Below, piece after piece: positions 39,693 to 48,759 of a stretch of DNA of 64,000 bases. The notes under the pieces were generated by a model that searched no databases, had not been told where the DNA came from, and worked only from the letters and a program-made list of their open reading frames with translations. How positions within the stretch are numbered: position 1 is the first letter of the stretch; every line of letters begins with the position of its first letter. The translations under genes and the position numbers were made by a program. Source of the stretch: Trichomonas tenax. Its lineage: Eukaryota > Parabasalia > Trichomonadida > Trichomonadidae. The stretch covers positions 31,328-95,327 of the forward strand of contig JALKBU010000069.1 of NCBI GenBank assembly GCA_023091735.1, given 5' to 3'.

Positions 39693-40646
39693 ATGATATT
39701 CGATCTTCCAGATTTCCACAAAGACACGGAAATGGAGGTCGGTACTCCATCTCTGAGTGATTTTCCTACACTTACTGACTGGAAGCCTGTGTGCAAAACG
39801 CCGTGTTTGCAAATTAATTATATTCCTTCAATGAAAGAATACTTTTTAAATCATTGGAGGGTATCAATTCATTCCCCAATTCTTGTTTCTTTCATTATTT
39901 TAACATCATTCATCGTCTATATAGGAATTCATGCAATATATTTGAAACATCAGGCAAAAATAAAGCTTTTAATGACCATTCTGATGCTTTTATTCATCAT
40001 TTCGTACTACTCAATCATCCTCGAAGGACCAGGCTATCTTCCTTTCTATTATCCGCTGAAAATTACGAAAAGAAAAGAAAATCACGCGGATTACTTAGCA
40101 GGCGTAGTATCAACACAAATGCAGAAAACATACGTAGAAAATCACAAAAAATTCGACAGAGCACGCTATTTCGATTCGGCCAGAAGATATGTTATAAGAC
40201 CAGACCATTTTTGTGGTTGGACAAGCTCATTCATCGGTAAGAAGAACCATAAATTGTTCTATTTGTTTAATTTCTGGGGTGCAATTTATATTGGATTCTT
40301 CATCTATTTTAGTTACTATTCAATTCGTGTACAGATTAACAGGTACAATGCCAGCGTAATGGCACAAATTGTAAGTTTCTTTTACATAATTATTGGTCTA
40401 TTTTTCTTTTTAATGACTTCTTCTTTTGCAACAATGTCACTTTGGCACTTCGCCGTTAACCTGACACAATTTGAGATGATGAAAGGCAAAAGACGATCAG
40501 AATACTGTCATGGATGTCTTTCTAACTTTGAAGATGTATGCGGACCGCGCCAGCACTTCCTTCTTTGGCTTATACCAATAGGAGCGTTCCATGGAATACC
40601 TGACGAAGAATTACTGTATAATAGTAGAAATGATCAAATGTTATAA
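39693..40646 (+). CDS. DHHC-family S-acyltransferase with variant DHFC site
   Basis: The 317-residue protein has four membrane helices (about 61-86, 92-112, 190-212, 221-250). The cysteine-rich loop lies between helices 2 and 3. It reads RPDHFCGWTSSFIGKKNHKLFYLF (D171-H172-F173-C174), so DHHC has become DHFC with the catalytic cysteine kept. The paired zinc-binding cysteines usually upstream (CxxC...HCxxC) are missing, as FDSARRYVIRPDH shows. After helix 4, NLTQFE resembles the TTxE motif, and GCLSNFEDVCG matches the NxxxxFG motif. The family attaches palmitate to cytosolic cysteines of membrane proteins. Some yeast enzymes use DHYC, so activity is possible. The missing zinc ligands make that uncertain. 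Confidence 0.75.
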   Translation: MIFDLPDFHKDTEMEVGTPSLSDFPTLTDWKPVCKTPCLQINYIPSMKEYFLNHWRVSIHSPILVSFIILTSFIVYIGIHAIYLKHQAKIKLLMTILMLLFIISYYSIILEGPGYLPFYYPLKITKRKENHADYLAGVVSTQMQKTYVENHKKFDRARYFDSARRYVIRPDHFCGWTSSFIGKKNHKLFYLFNFWGAIYIGFFIYFSYYSIRVQINRYNASVMAQIVSFFYIIIGLFFFLMTSSFATMSLWHFAVNLTQFEMMKGKRRSEYCHGCLSNFEDVCGPRQHFLLWLIPIGAFHGIPDEELLYNSRNDQML

Positions 40647-40908
40647 ATATTGTCATATAATAAATGTTTATTTTCCACTCCTTATTATATTTTCGTATAA
40701 GGCTCTTGGTGTATAGCATTTACATCAAATAAAAAGTTTAATTACAAAGATAAATTTTATAATTCATAAATTATGTCGCTAAATAACATGCCTCATCACA
40801 GCAGTGATTTTTGTAAAAGGTTGAGGTTTTAAATAAACAAATAAAAAAGAAATGTAAAAACATCTAAAATTTGTATAAAAACTTGGTCACTTCGATCGTA
40901 AGATGGAA

Positions 40909-41547
40909 CTAGTTCCACAAAAGCTCTTCAAGGGCCTTAGTTAATGAGAACTGTCTCGTGATATGAACGGTTTTCATTCCAACTTTTCGAGCGCAGTCGA
41001 GATTCGCCATCGTATCATCATAAAGTGTGCATCTTTCGGGCTCTTCATTTGCGCGTTTAGCGTAAATTTTCAAATTTCCAGGAACTTCTTTTGGACGAAA
41101 ATGTCCATCCTCTAACGTGTCTTCAATGCTTATGCACTTGAGAAGTGATTTGTCGAGATGTTTTCCGAATCTATGGTAAATAATTTTATCAACATGATAC
41201 CTGCAGTTGTTAGTGGCCAAATAAACATGATATTTCTTTGAAGCAGCGCAAAGAAGTACATACAGGTGCAAATCTTGTTCAATTTTCGAATAATCAATTT
41301 TGTCACACATTCTTTGGCAGAATTCTTTGTACTTTTCCATATCTTTGTCGACAATTCTGTAGATCCAGTTAAAAACTCCGACTGCATTCGATCTTTTCGG
41401 CGGATCGCATGCATCTTCAACTTTTTCTGGCGGTATATTCATCTCTTCTGCAGTTCTATCGATGATGTCGAAATAAACCGCAAGAGGGATGAAATCAGCG
41501 TTGTAAACAACATCGTCTAAGTCGATTAAGAGGACGGCTTTTGTCAT
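40909..41547 (-). CDS. HAD-superfamily phosphatase, pyrimidine 5'-nucleotidase-like
   Basis: The 212-residue protein has the HAD motifs. Motif I is LLIDLDDVVY (nucleophile Asp9, Asp11), motif II LATNN, motif III lysine in FRPKEVPG, and motif IV LYDDTMANLDCARKVGMKTV. An all-helical cap follows motif I. The layout fits the SDT1/PHM8-type nucleotidases (YjjG-like group), which dephosphorylate nucleoside monophosphates or related small substrates. The substrate cannot be told. The ATG at 41547 lies immediately beside the outer end of a 280-bp terminal inverted repeat, so its promoter may be inside a mobile element (initiator TCATTT 35 bases upstream). Confidence 0.82.
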   Translation of the reverse strand: MTKAVLLIDLDDVVYNADFIPLAVYFDIIDRTAEEMNIPPEKVEDACDPPKRSNAVGVFNWIYRIVDKDMEKYKEFCQRMCDKIDYSKIEQDLHLYVLLCAASKKYHVYLATNNCRYHVDKIIYHRFGKHLDKSLLKCISIEDTLEDGHFRPKEVPGNLKIYAKRANEEPERCTLYDDTMANLDCARKVGMKTVHITRQFSLTKALEELLWN

Positions 41548-41557
41548 TCTTTTTTGA

Positions 41558-41838
41558 GCGGATTTTTTTTCGATCGAAAAATGAAAAATCTTTCAAGTAA
41601 CTCGATTTGAAAATAAATTATATTAATATATCACATATAAATTCATTAACCACTTTAATATTATACTGTTATCGCTCAAAATAGAAATGCATCAAATAAA
41701 TTTCGTGCATTTTGAAGTCTTATATTAATATTTAATTTATCATCATAATTTTGATCTTAATCGATTAAAATTATATGATTATAAAATTGCCGCGAAAAAA
41801 TTTTGCCATTTTTCAAACAATGGAAAAGTGTCATAAAT
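41558..41838 (+). repeat. Left terminal inverted repeat
   Basis: It begins GCGGATTTTTTTTCGATCG and ends AAAAGTGTCATAAAT. The partner is 44698-44978 on the other strand. The outer end abuts the start of the HAD gene. Confidence 0.85.
41579..41584 (-). promoter_or_regulatory. Outward-facing initiator TCATTT inside the left TIR
   Basis: On the minus strand TTTTTCATTTTTCGATCG lies 35 bases before the HAD start codon. The same site faces outward in the right TIR at 44953-44958. If used, the element supplies the promoter of the HAD gene. Confidence 0.4.
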
Positions 41839-42016
41839 GTGCATGCATCCAAGATAAACAATTAGAATCAAGCTTTAAAATATTTTAGCTAGTAAGAAGC
41901 ACTACCACTACTAGGCTAAAATGTTGCTATATTGATGTAGTTGTCTAATTGGGGAATTTGCAATGTAATCTGCTCTTTAAGAGTCTCACCCAAATTTACA
42001 AATCTGACATTTTACT

Positions 42017-42047
42017 TTACCCAAATTTAACTGGTAAATTTGGGTAA
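42017..42047. repeat. Perfect 13-bp hairpin in the element
   Basis: TTACCCAAATTTA (42017-42029) and its complement (42035-42047) are separated by five bases. CACCCAAATTTACA at 41987 is a further partial copy. Confidence 0.8.
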
Positions 42048-42428
42048 GCGGTATTAGAATAATTATCCAAAATCTCAACGGCAATTCATCTAAGCTAGTT
42101 GTATATATGAACATATTCCACTTTCAAGGATGGAAATAAATCTAATAAAACTATAATTTCATATTTTTATTTAAAATGTGTTCATATTTGTGTATGATAT
42201 ATACCCTTTTGTATGGATTATTGTGTAGAAGTGGTATGGTCTGAATATCAATAGTTAGAGGAAGATCTATCAGAATTTGAGATAAAATTGGGATTTACTA
42301 TATTTAACTATTGAGTCCAGTATTAGAATGCAGTTTTATGTTAGATTTTACTGTGATTAGGTTACAGTTCAAAGATAATCCTTGAATTGATATGCAAATA
42401 ATGCTGGATTTTATCTTTTTCTCTGGTG

Positions 42429-42480
42429 TAGTGCAGCACTGGGACTGGCTGTTTCGTTGTGATATCCTAATGCTGCACTA
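42429..42480. repeat. Hairpin with TAGTGCAGCA arms
   Basis: TAGTGCAGCA (42429-42438) pairs with TGCTGCACTA (42471-42480), and the outer flanks TCTGGTG/GACAAGA extend it imperfectly. The loop is 32 nt. Confidence 0.75.
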
Positions 42481-42524
42481 GACAAGAACAATCAGAGAAT
42501 CTCGAAATGTGAACAAATGTTTTG

Positions 42525-42600
42525 TTTCATGCAATAATTACAGTGATAGTGTTACATCACAGTTATGATGGTGCATTATCACTGAGATTATTGCATGAAA
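42525..42600. repeat. Hairpin with 24-bp arms TTTCATGCAATAAT...
   Basis: 42525-42548 and 42577-42600 are inverted copies with two mismatches. The 28-nt loop itself contains GTTACATCACAGTTATG. Confidence 0.8.
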
Positions 42601-42646
42601 TGCAACTTTTTTAAGAGCATTAAATTATCTGATTGAAATGTTGATT

Positions 42647-42725
42647 TTCCGAGTGTGGGTGATATATAGATGGTTCTGCGGACTATTGTGCCACAGCTCC
42701 ATCTATATATCACGTATACTCGGAG
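42647..42725. repeat. Hairpin with 27-bp arms TTCCGAGTGTGGGTGATATA...
   Basis: 42647-42673 and 42699-42725 pair with about four mismatches around a 25-nt loop. The left arm plus loop (42637-42702) recurs inverted at 44337-44404. Confidence 0.82.
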
Positions 42726-42742
42726 TGATTTTCAAAATTTCG

Positions 42743-42845
42743 GCAATATTTTTGTTATCTAGTCATCTTCACGGTGCTGAAGTTACATAGCATGTTGTTT
42801 TGTGGCTTCAGCGCCGTGAAGATGACTAGATAACAAAGATATTGC
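42743..42845. repeat. Hairpin with 40-bp arms (TTGTTATCTAGTCATCTTCA)
   Basis: 42743-42782 and 42806-42845 are inverted copies with two mismatches and a 23-nt loop. It is the longest and best stem in the window. Confidence 0.88.
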
Positions 42846-42960
42846 AAACGAAGAATAAAAATTATATGTTTATAAAGCAAATTGCAGTAAAATCATAATA
42901 TAAAACATATTGGAGTTATTTCTATGCTAAAATATAGGGAATTTAATATTTTCGACAATA

Positions 42961-42991
42961 TGACGTATAAAACGATTAAATGACATGTAAA
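42961..42991 (-). promoter_or_regulatory. Two TTTACATGTCA-type motifs 20 bp apart, inside the element
   Basis: TGACGTATAAA (42961) and TGACATGTAAA (42981) are the reverse forms of the dispersed motif, again at 20-bp spacing. No gene start lies nearby. Confidence 0.45.
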
Positions 42992-44051
42992 ACAATTTTC
43001 TAACACTTATCATGTTTAAAGTTAGAAAAATAGTTTTATTGTATATTTATATTCTACATATGTATTATATGATAAGAAACAAATAAAAAGTATATATTAT
43101 ACGAGATAAAAATAATAAAAATAAAATATGATTATTTTGTCTAGATACTTCATGAAAATGTTTAGTGGTACATATAGGTATTTAGGATATTTTTCAATTG
43201 ATAATAAATCATTCAGAAGAGGCTGAAATAAAGAAAGAAGGAAAAAAGTGACTGCTTTTGAGTTCGAAAATATATTGTTGCATATATAATATACATTCTA
43301 AATACCACATATTACATTTTTGAGTCCTTTCAATATTTGAGAAGACAAGCCGTCGAGATATTAATATGCTTAATATATCATTATCAAAATGTTTATATTT
43401 TATTGTAAACTATACAATAATCTGACTCATAGAATATATTGTGAGAGCATATACGAAATGTATTATTTATATTGGCTATTATATATGCATTATATTGTCC
43501 TTTTACGTCATTCAATATTTGTGAGTATTTTTTCTGAGAATTCAAAAATGACATATCAAATAACTATGTAAATCTGGTAGATGCATAATTTGTAGTAATA
43601 TTTTTAAATGTTGAAGATCATTGTAATTTTTCTCAAAATCTCAATAAAAACATATAATGATGAGTATCCAACAATATATTATGATCTATTTTTATTCTTC
43701 ATCTCAATATTTTTCTCTTCTCAAATCTTCTTTTTACATAAATTATTTTGATAATTGATATAACTTATATTTTCTATATTTAATATTTTATTTAATTTGA
43801 CATATTACTGAAAAGTGACAAGATATCTTCAATGTTTTAAATCCTATTAATTTATATATATATTAATAGTGCAATCCAAATACCCAATAAAATTATCCAT
43901 TAATTTTAACTTTTATATTTCATTTTCATATTGATTTTTGGATAAAACGTTATATTTATTCATGTGACTCGTGTGTCGAATATAATTGCTCTTGAGATGT
44001 ACTTTTCGTGTTTGTTAGGACACAAAATCGATAATTTTCAAATTGCATAAG
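42992..44051. other. Central AT-rich part of the element
   Basis: No hairpins comparable to the flanking ones and no supported gene. The longest forward frame (43389-43571, 60 codons) is rich in AT codons and judged chance. Confidence 0.4.
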
Positions 44052-44143
44052 TATCATCAAAAATGATCAATTAAAAACGTAAGCTCTCCAGAACAGTGAA
44101 TTTCTGGGGAACTTGTGCTATCAATTGATCATTTTTGATGATA
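44052..44143. repeat. Perfect 21-bp hairpin TATCATCAAAAATGATCAA...
   Basis: 44052-44072 and 44123-44143 are exact inverted copies. An inner imperfect stem pairs AAGCTCTCCAGAA with TTTCTGGGGAACTT. Confidence 0.85.
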
Positions 44144-44160
44144 GGAATTAACAGATATTT

Positions 44161-44262
44161 ATAAATCGTTAATTGCTTTAGTTGTTTAATAACATGACAA
44201 ACATTTGCTCACTGGCTATCTGTTTGTCATGCTATTAGACAGCTAAAGCGAGTATTGTAAAT
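44161..44262. repeat. Imperfect ~40-bp hairpin ending CATGACAAACA
   Basis: 44161-44202 and 44220-44262 pair over most of their length. The inner arms CATGACAAACA/TGTTTGTCATG are perfect and the outer parts are mismatched. Confidence 0.75.
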
Positions 44263-44336
44263 CGATGAATGAAATATTTTGATTCATGGCATTTTCTACT
44301 AGTCTCTGAGGTTGCTAAGGCATCCTATGTCTATAA

Positions 44337-44404
44337 ATGGAGCTGTGGCACAATAGTTCGCAGAACCATCTATATATTTCACCCACACTCGGAAAACCAA
44401 CATT
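44337..44404 (-). repeat. Inverted copy of 42637-42702
   Basis: ATGGAGCTGTGGCACAATAG... to AAAACCAACATT is the reverse complement of the left arm and loop of the 27-bp hairpin, with a few changes and a 2-bp size difference. The other arm of the hairpin is not present here. Confidence 0.8.
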
Positions 44405-44697
44405 CCAATCATCTTGGAGGAAGTGTCTCTCTCAAGGGGAGTTAAGACCTCATGTAATTAATGATTATTCAGTTTTAATATGGGTATCTGTAAAGTATGA
44501 TCTCAAGAAGCTAAGTTAATCAGCCAATGGAGTGAGAACCTTTTGGAGATTGAAATAAAAAATAATTAGAACAAAGGCACTACTCTTCGTGCTAATCCTT
44601 CTTATACAAAACATTTTTATTAGATTGAGTGAGATACGCTTCGGAGTTAAAGGCACTACTCTCTAACTTCTCTGCACATAAATTTGCTCGCGGGCAA

Positions 44698-44978
44698 ATT
44701 TATGACACTTTTCCATAGTTTGAAAAATTACAAAATTTTTTTCGCGGCCATTTTATAATCATATAATTTTAATCGATTAAGATCAAAATTATGATGATAA
44801 ATTAAATATTAATATAAGACTTCAAAATGCACGAAATTTATTTGATGCATTTCTATTTTGAGCGATAACAGTATAATATTAAAGTGGTTAATGAATTTAT
44901 ATGTGATATATTAATATAATTTATTTTCAAATCGAGTTACTTGAAAGATTTTTCATTTTTCGATCGAAAAAAATCTGC
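44698..44978 (-). repeat. Right terminal inverted repeat
   Basis: Partner of 41558-41838. Just inside it, ATAAATTTGC and GCAAATTTAT (44679-44703) form a further small palindrome that overlaps the repeat edge. Confidence 0.85.
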
Positions 44979-45027
44979 TTTCTTTTTATGAAAAGCGACA
45001 ACAAATAAATAATTCAATTATTGTATC

Positions 45028-45504
45028 ATTCAAATTTGAATTTAACCGCCTCTTTTCTAATTTTTTTTTACAAATTTTTCTCTCAATTTTTTTAATAAAA
45101 AGGGGTTGTTTATTAAATTATGGGGGTAATGGCTGTGGAAGCCTGACGCATGTCAATGGCAGTGAAACGAGTAAAAACATCAGTTTTCCGCCTGTCCATA
45201 GACTTTATTGTAAAATCTGGAATATTCATAAGAGCTGATTCGTGGGCAGCGCCCTCTCGAAAACTGTGTGTACTGTAGTTATTGTCATGAAAGAGAATTT
45301 TCGGTGACTTCTGCAATATAACCCACTAAAGCATTAAAGTCCATTTGAAAAGTGAAAAAGAAAATATAAGAAAAAAAATTACATAAATTATACTAAACAA
45401 CCTGAATATATATGAATTTCAATGACGATTCCTCTTTTTTATTAAAAAAATTTTTCGAAACAATTTGCAAAACAATTAGAAACGCGGCGGATTCAAATTT
45501 GAAT
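45028..45504. mobile_element. Small inverted-repeat element with tyrosine-recombinase remnant
   Basis: Ends 45028-45104 and 45431-45504 are imperfect inverted copies of about 75 bp. Each begins with the palindrome ATTCAAATTTGAAT, then CCGCC, TTTCTAATT and AATTTTTTTAATA. Between them lies the C-terminal piece of a tyrosine recombinase on the minus strand. This looks like an internally deleted copy of a recombinase-mobilised element. Confidence 0.6.
45113..45316 (-). pseudogene. Tyrosine recombinase, C-terminal catalytic fragment
   Basis: The 67-codon frame, starting only with CTG, contains THSFREGAAHESALMNIPD followed by IKSMDRRKTDVFTRF. This matches the end of phage-type and transposon tyrosine recombinases: HxxR, then the GRWKSDAxxRY region. 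Here the G and W are D and R, and the nucleophile position is Phe instead of Tyr, so it would be inactive. Upstream sequence in another frame (MDFNALVGYIAEVTEN, from about 45343) suggests a frameshift as well. Confidence 0.7.
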
Positions 45505-46439
45505 TCAAGAATTAAATTTTTGCACTTGATTCTATCACAGATTTAGACATATTTATTGATTTTCAGATTAAAAGTTTACAAAACCGAATCTACTCGGAGA
45601 TATTCAGAAAAAAGTTTGCGAAAACTATAAATAAACTACATTTTTTAATTTAGGTACTCCTCTCAATTTTTTCAAGGTGGCTCCATCAATATTGCGAGGA
45701 ACACACCCGTAGAGTACCTAGATTAAAAAATGAAGGTTACTATTATAATTTCGTATGAAAAGTGTTTTTACAGCAATTAATCTTTAAAAAGTGTTTAATT
45801 TATTTTGAATTTTCCAAAAACAACACTCGGAATCGAATATATCGGGAAATGTCTTCAAAACAACGAAGGTTTGAAAGTAGCAACCTGAAATAAATGAACT
45901 ACTCATATACAATTTCAAATTGTTTTCTCGAAACTTTTTGTCTTCGTTATTTCAAAATTAAACTCAACTCCTTCAAGGTAATCAATTCAGCACTATAAGG
46001 ACATGCAAAAAATAGAAATTACATATTTCTTATTCTAAATCTTTAATTTTAAATGCAATGAGTCAAATCCTGACTAAAGAAACAAATGGCTATCATATTT
46101 TATGCGATATTGAAGATTCTCAACTATATTTTCTAATCAGAACCAATTGTTTTTGGATGCAGTAATTCAAAAATAAGTTCGGATGGAGAATTATGTAAGA
46201 TTAATTCATTCAATTTAAGCACCAATAATGGATATACTTCATCAACTCTTTTTGTATTCATTCATCCGTTCCTGGCTTATATAAAATATTGCATTTTTAT
46301 TAATGTCATTTTTCTTGCGTTCGATCCAAATATTTTATCTTATCAACTCTTGTTTTCAAAGTTTTTATATTCATAGAGAAACAACTTATATAATCTTGAG
46401 CATCAGTAATCTTACTATAGGGTTATATTTGAGTGATTT
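45505..46439. other. AT-rich DNA with one hairpin
   Basis: A stem pairs 45639-45659 (ATTTTTTAATTTAGGTACTC) with 45712-45732 around a 52-nt loop. No gene is supported. Confidence 0.5.
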
Positions 46440-47094
46440 TGTATGATTCAATAAATATAATGTTTAATGGGAATTATACACATACTATCATTGTCCAGAA
46501 TTATGATTTGAGCATTTTTATTGCTGTAGACATGAATGCCGAGATATTGCATATTTTTTTCTGCATGTCTTCAGAGGCATGTATCCCGCGCTCTTTAATT
46601 AAATATGTGAATAATTTGAAATCCAGAGTCGCTATTGAGAACCCAAGTTCCTTTTCCAAAAATGTTTCTGGTATTTTTACGCTAAGCAATTCAATTTGAT
46701 GAATGAATTCTAATGAACTTCTTGATTCGTGTATTGTGAAAATGGCAGCAGGATCATTAAATAAGTTCGATGGATTGTTTTCAAGTAACATGTTTGTAAT
46801 TTTCTTATTTTTTGCTTTAATTGAGTATGACAGAAGTGAGTAATTACAACGAAATCTATCTGAAGGAATCGTAGGAATTAGGAAGAATATATAGGTCTCC
46901 TAATTTTATATCAAAATAATTAATATTAGTTGCATCATATTTATTATTTGTTGTTTTAGGATTTGTAATTACAAAAGACATATCAGCATTGTTTGAAAAT
47001 GTAACTTTAATCGCATTTTTGTTTTTGATAGAGTTAAACACTCCTTGATATTTTACTGAGCTATTGACGAATTTCACACAAAGATAATAATATC
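46440..47094 (-). pseudogene. Decayed F5/8C-type gene fragment, copy 1
   Basis: Minus frame 47077-46856 reads KFVNSSVKYQGVFNSI...IKVTFSNNADMSFVI...YFDIKLGDLYILP. This is the start of an F5/8 type C (discoidin)-like module as found after BTB regions in trichomonad proteins. A second frame, 46791-46501 (HQIELLSVKIPETFLEKELG), could be BTB/BACK-like sequence of the next decayed copy. No ATG start, and frames are broken. Confidence 0.5.
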
Positions 47095-47379
47095 ACTTTT
47101 ATAAGGAGATTCATGTAAAGTTATTCATGTATATATGTTATTATAAATGGGTTGTAACAGTTAATATAATTGGTAATGTTTAATTATGAAAAGTAATAGC
47201 AGAAGTCAGTTTTGGATCATAATGCAAACTTATGATTTGCTTGAATCCAAAATTTTCTTATCTCAATCAGTAGAACAATTTTTCTCATATCAAAGATCAT
47301 GAATCTTCTAAAATTACAAAAATTTTAATCATCATTTTCCACATTCATGCGTATAAGTTATCTAAAGAAATTCTTATCA

Positions 47380-47620
47380 TACGAATCATATCCACAAAAC
47401 TCAAATCCAGAATGCCGAATAACATCCATAAACTCGCTTTCGGAAATAATTAAAAAAGCTTCTATGATTAATCTCGAATTTTCTTGTATCTATCTCTGCA
47501 CATCAATGGCGGGCTGAATTAGTTACAGGTATTGGACAGAATTCTGATGTATTTTCAAGTAATATAAACTATATCTAATAAAATCCGATTTTTTTCCTCA
47601 ATTTGGAGGTGTTGTTCCTT
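47380..47620 (-). pseudogene. Decayed F5/8C-type fragment, copy 2
   Basis: Begins LKGTTPPN (near 47620) and ends in a degraded FGILDLSFVDMI-like region near 47400. It matches the C-terminal half of the copy at 48760-49250 at DNA level, including AACTCAAATCCAGAATG and GACA(A/G)AATTCTGATGTATTTT. Several stops interrupt it. Confidence 0.5.
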
Positions 47621-47639
47621 TTAATTCCGTCATCTGTAT

Positions 47640-48257
47640 TAAATTTTATTGGTTCTTGACAATGAGATGTTACATTTCCATGATGAATTGAACCAATAAC
47701 TCTTATTGATGCATGAATTTTTCCATTTGCAAAATTGCTGTTCATGTGAGTAACATCCATAAAGTTCGAATCCAGAATGCCGCAATATATTATATGAATG
47801 ATCAGCTATCAGCATATTCCTGCTTTGATATGCTAACATTCTAAAAATTTTAAATGAATTTTTTGTATACAAATAAAATCTCCTTGTTGCAGTTTCTCCA
47901 CACTGGTGTCGAAGTTGATTTTTAATATTAAAGGAGCAAAAATATGTTGTGTTTTTCTATATCATAAAACACACTATTTAATAGCACAAAATTTTCTCCA
48001 TCTTCGGAACCAAAAAAGCTTCAATTAGTGGGTGGAGATGTTCCTTTTAGAATAGAGAACTCATATGAAATATTGCTTAAATCTCCTAATTTAATATCAA
48101 AGTATAGAATCGCATTCCCACCATAATATTGGGCTTTTGGTCTTGCAATGATAAAAGACATATCAACTCCATTTGCAAGAGTGACTTTGATGTCTTTTTT
48201 GTTTGTGAGAGAGTTAAATATTCCATGATACTCAACCGAGTCATTTATAAATTTCAA
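47640..48257 (-). pseudogene. Decayed F5/8C-type gene, copy 3 (Trp to stop)
   Basis: KFINDSVEYHGIFNSLTNKK runs into YFDIKLGDLSN, then ILKGTSPPTN-stop-SFFGSEDGENFVLL. The stop TGA occupies the conserved Trp (TGG) of the F5/8C strand WxxxGSxDGxxW. Further down, HSGFELYG near 47785 is the closing SGxExYG motif. The start codon is only TTG, so the N-terminal part of the gene is missing. Confidence 0.62.
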
Positions 48258-48759
48258 TCATCCATTTATATGTCACCTTTGAAATGTTGATCTCTTTTGA
48301 TGAATACAAACAAATGAACTAATTAAGGTATTAAACATCCTATTTATTTTTCAATTGATTTAGCATATATCAAAACTTTGTGTGATGAAAAAATTCATTT
48401 TATCTTTTCATCGTTCAAATCTTAAATAAAATTAGGATTATAACAATATTTTATTAGATAATATGATGAAAAGATCCTTTTAATCTTTCATTTTTCTTTA
48501 GATCAATAAAATGAATGGTATGATAATCTTAATGATAGTTAGGATTATCATATTTTCATGAAAACATGAATCATAAATTTCCATAGAGAATAGAATGAAT
48601 AGTTTTTATAGATGAAGCTTGCATAAGAATATCATATTTAAAATGTTGATGAGAATAAGTATTTAATGAGTAGAACTATTCTATTTCTCATAAATCCCCA
48701 AAGAACACGAATATGTCAATCATGATTTCAGAAGGGCGAAATCATCAGATTAAAGAAAT

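Larger units (their letters stand above)
41558..44978. mobile_element. 3.4-kb non-coding element with ~280-bp terminal inverted repeats and internal hairpins
   Basis: The ends are inverted copies, 41558-41838 and 44698-44978. The outer ~215 bp is identical apart from one base and one T in a run, and the inner part has about five further changes. Flanks TTCTTTTTTGA (41547-41557) and TTCTTTTTATGA (44980-44991) could be an imperfect target duplication, though they are low-complexity. The interior has no supported coding region. It carries a series of hairpins (42017-42047, 42429-42480, 42525-42600, 42647-42725, 42743-42845, 44052-44143, 44161-44262). The layout is foldback-element-like. A segmental inverted duplication is the alternative. 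Confidence 0.75.

Noticed and set aside
43389..43571. 60-codon gene inside the long-TIR element
   Set aside because: Composition follows local AT content, and there are no protein-like features.
41558..44978. Maverick/Polinton-type transposon
   Set aside because: TIR length would fit, but the element is only 3.4 kb and has no polymerase, integrase or capsid genes.
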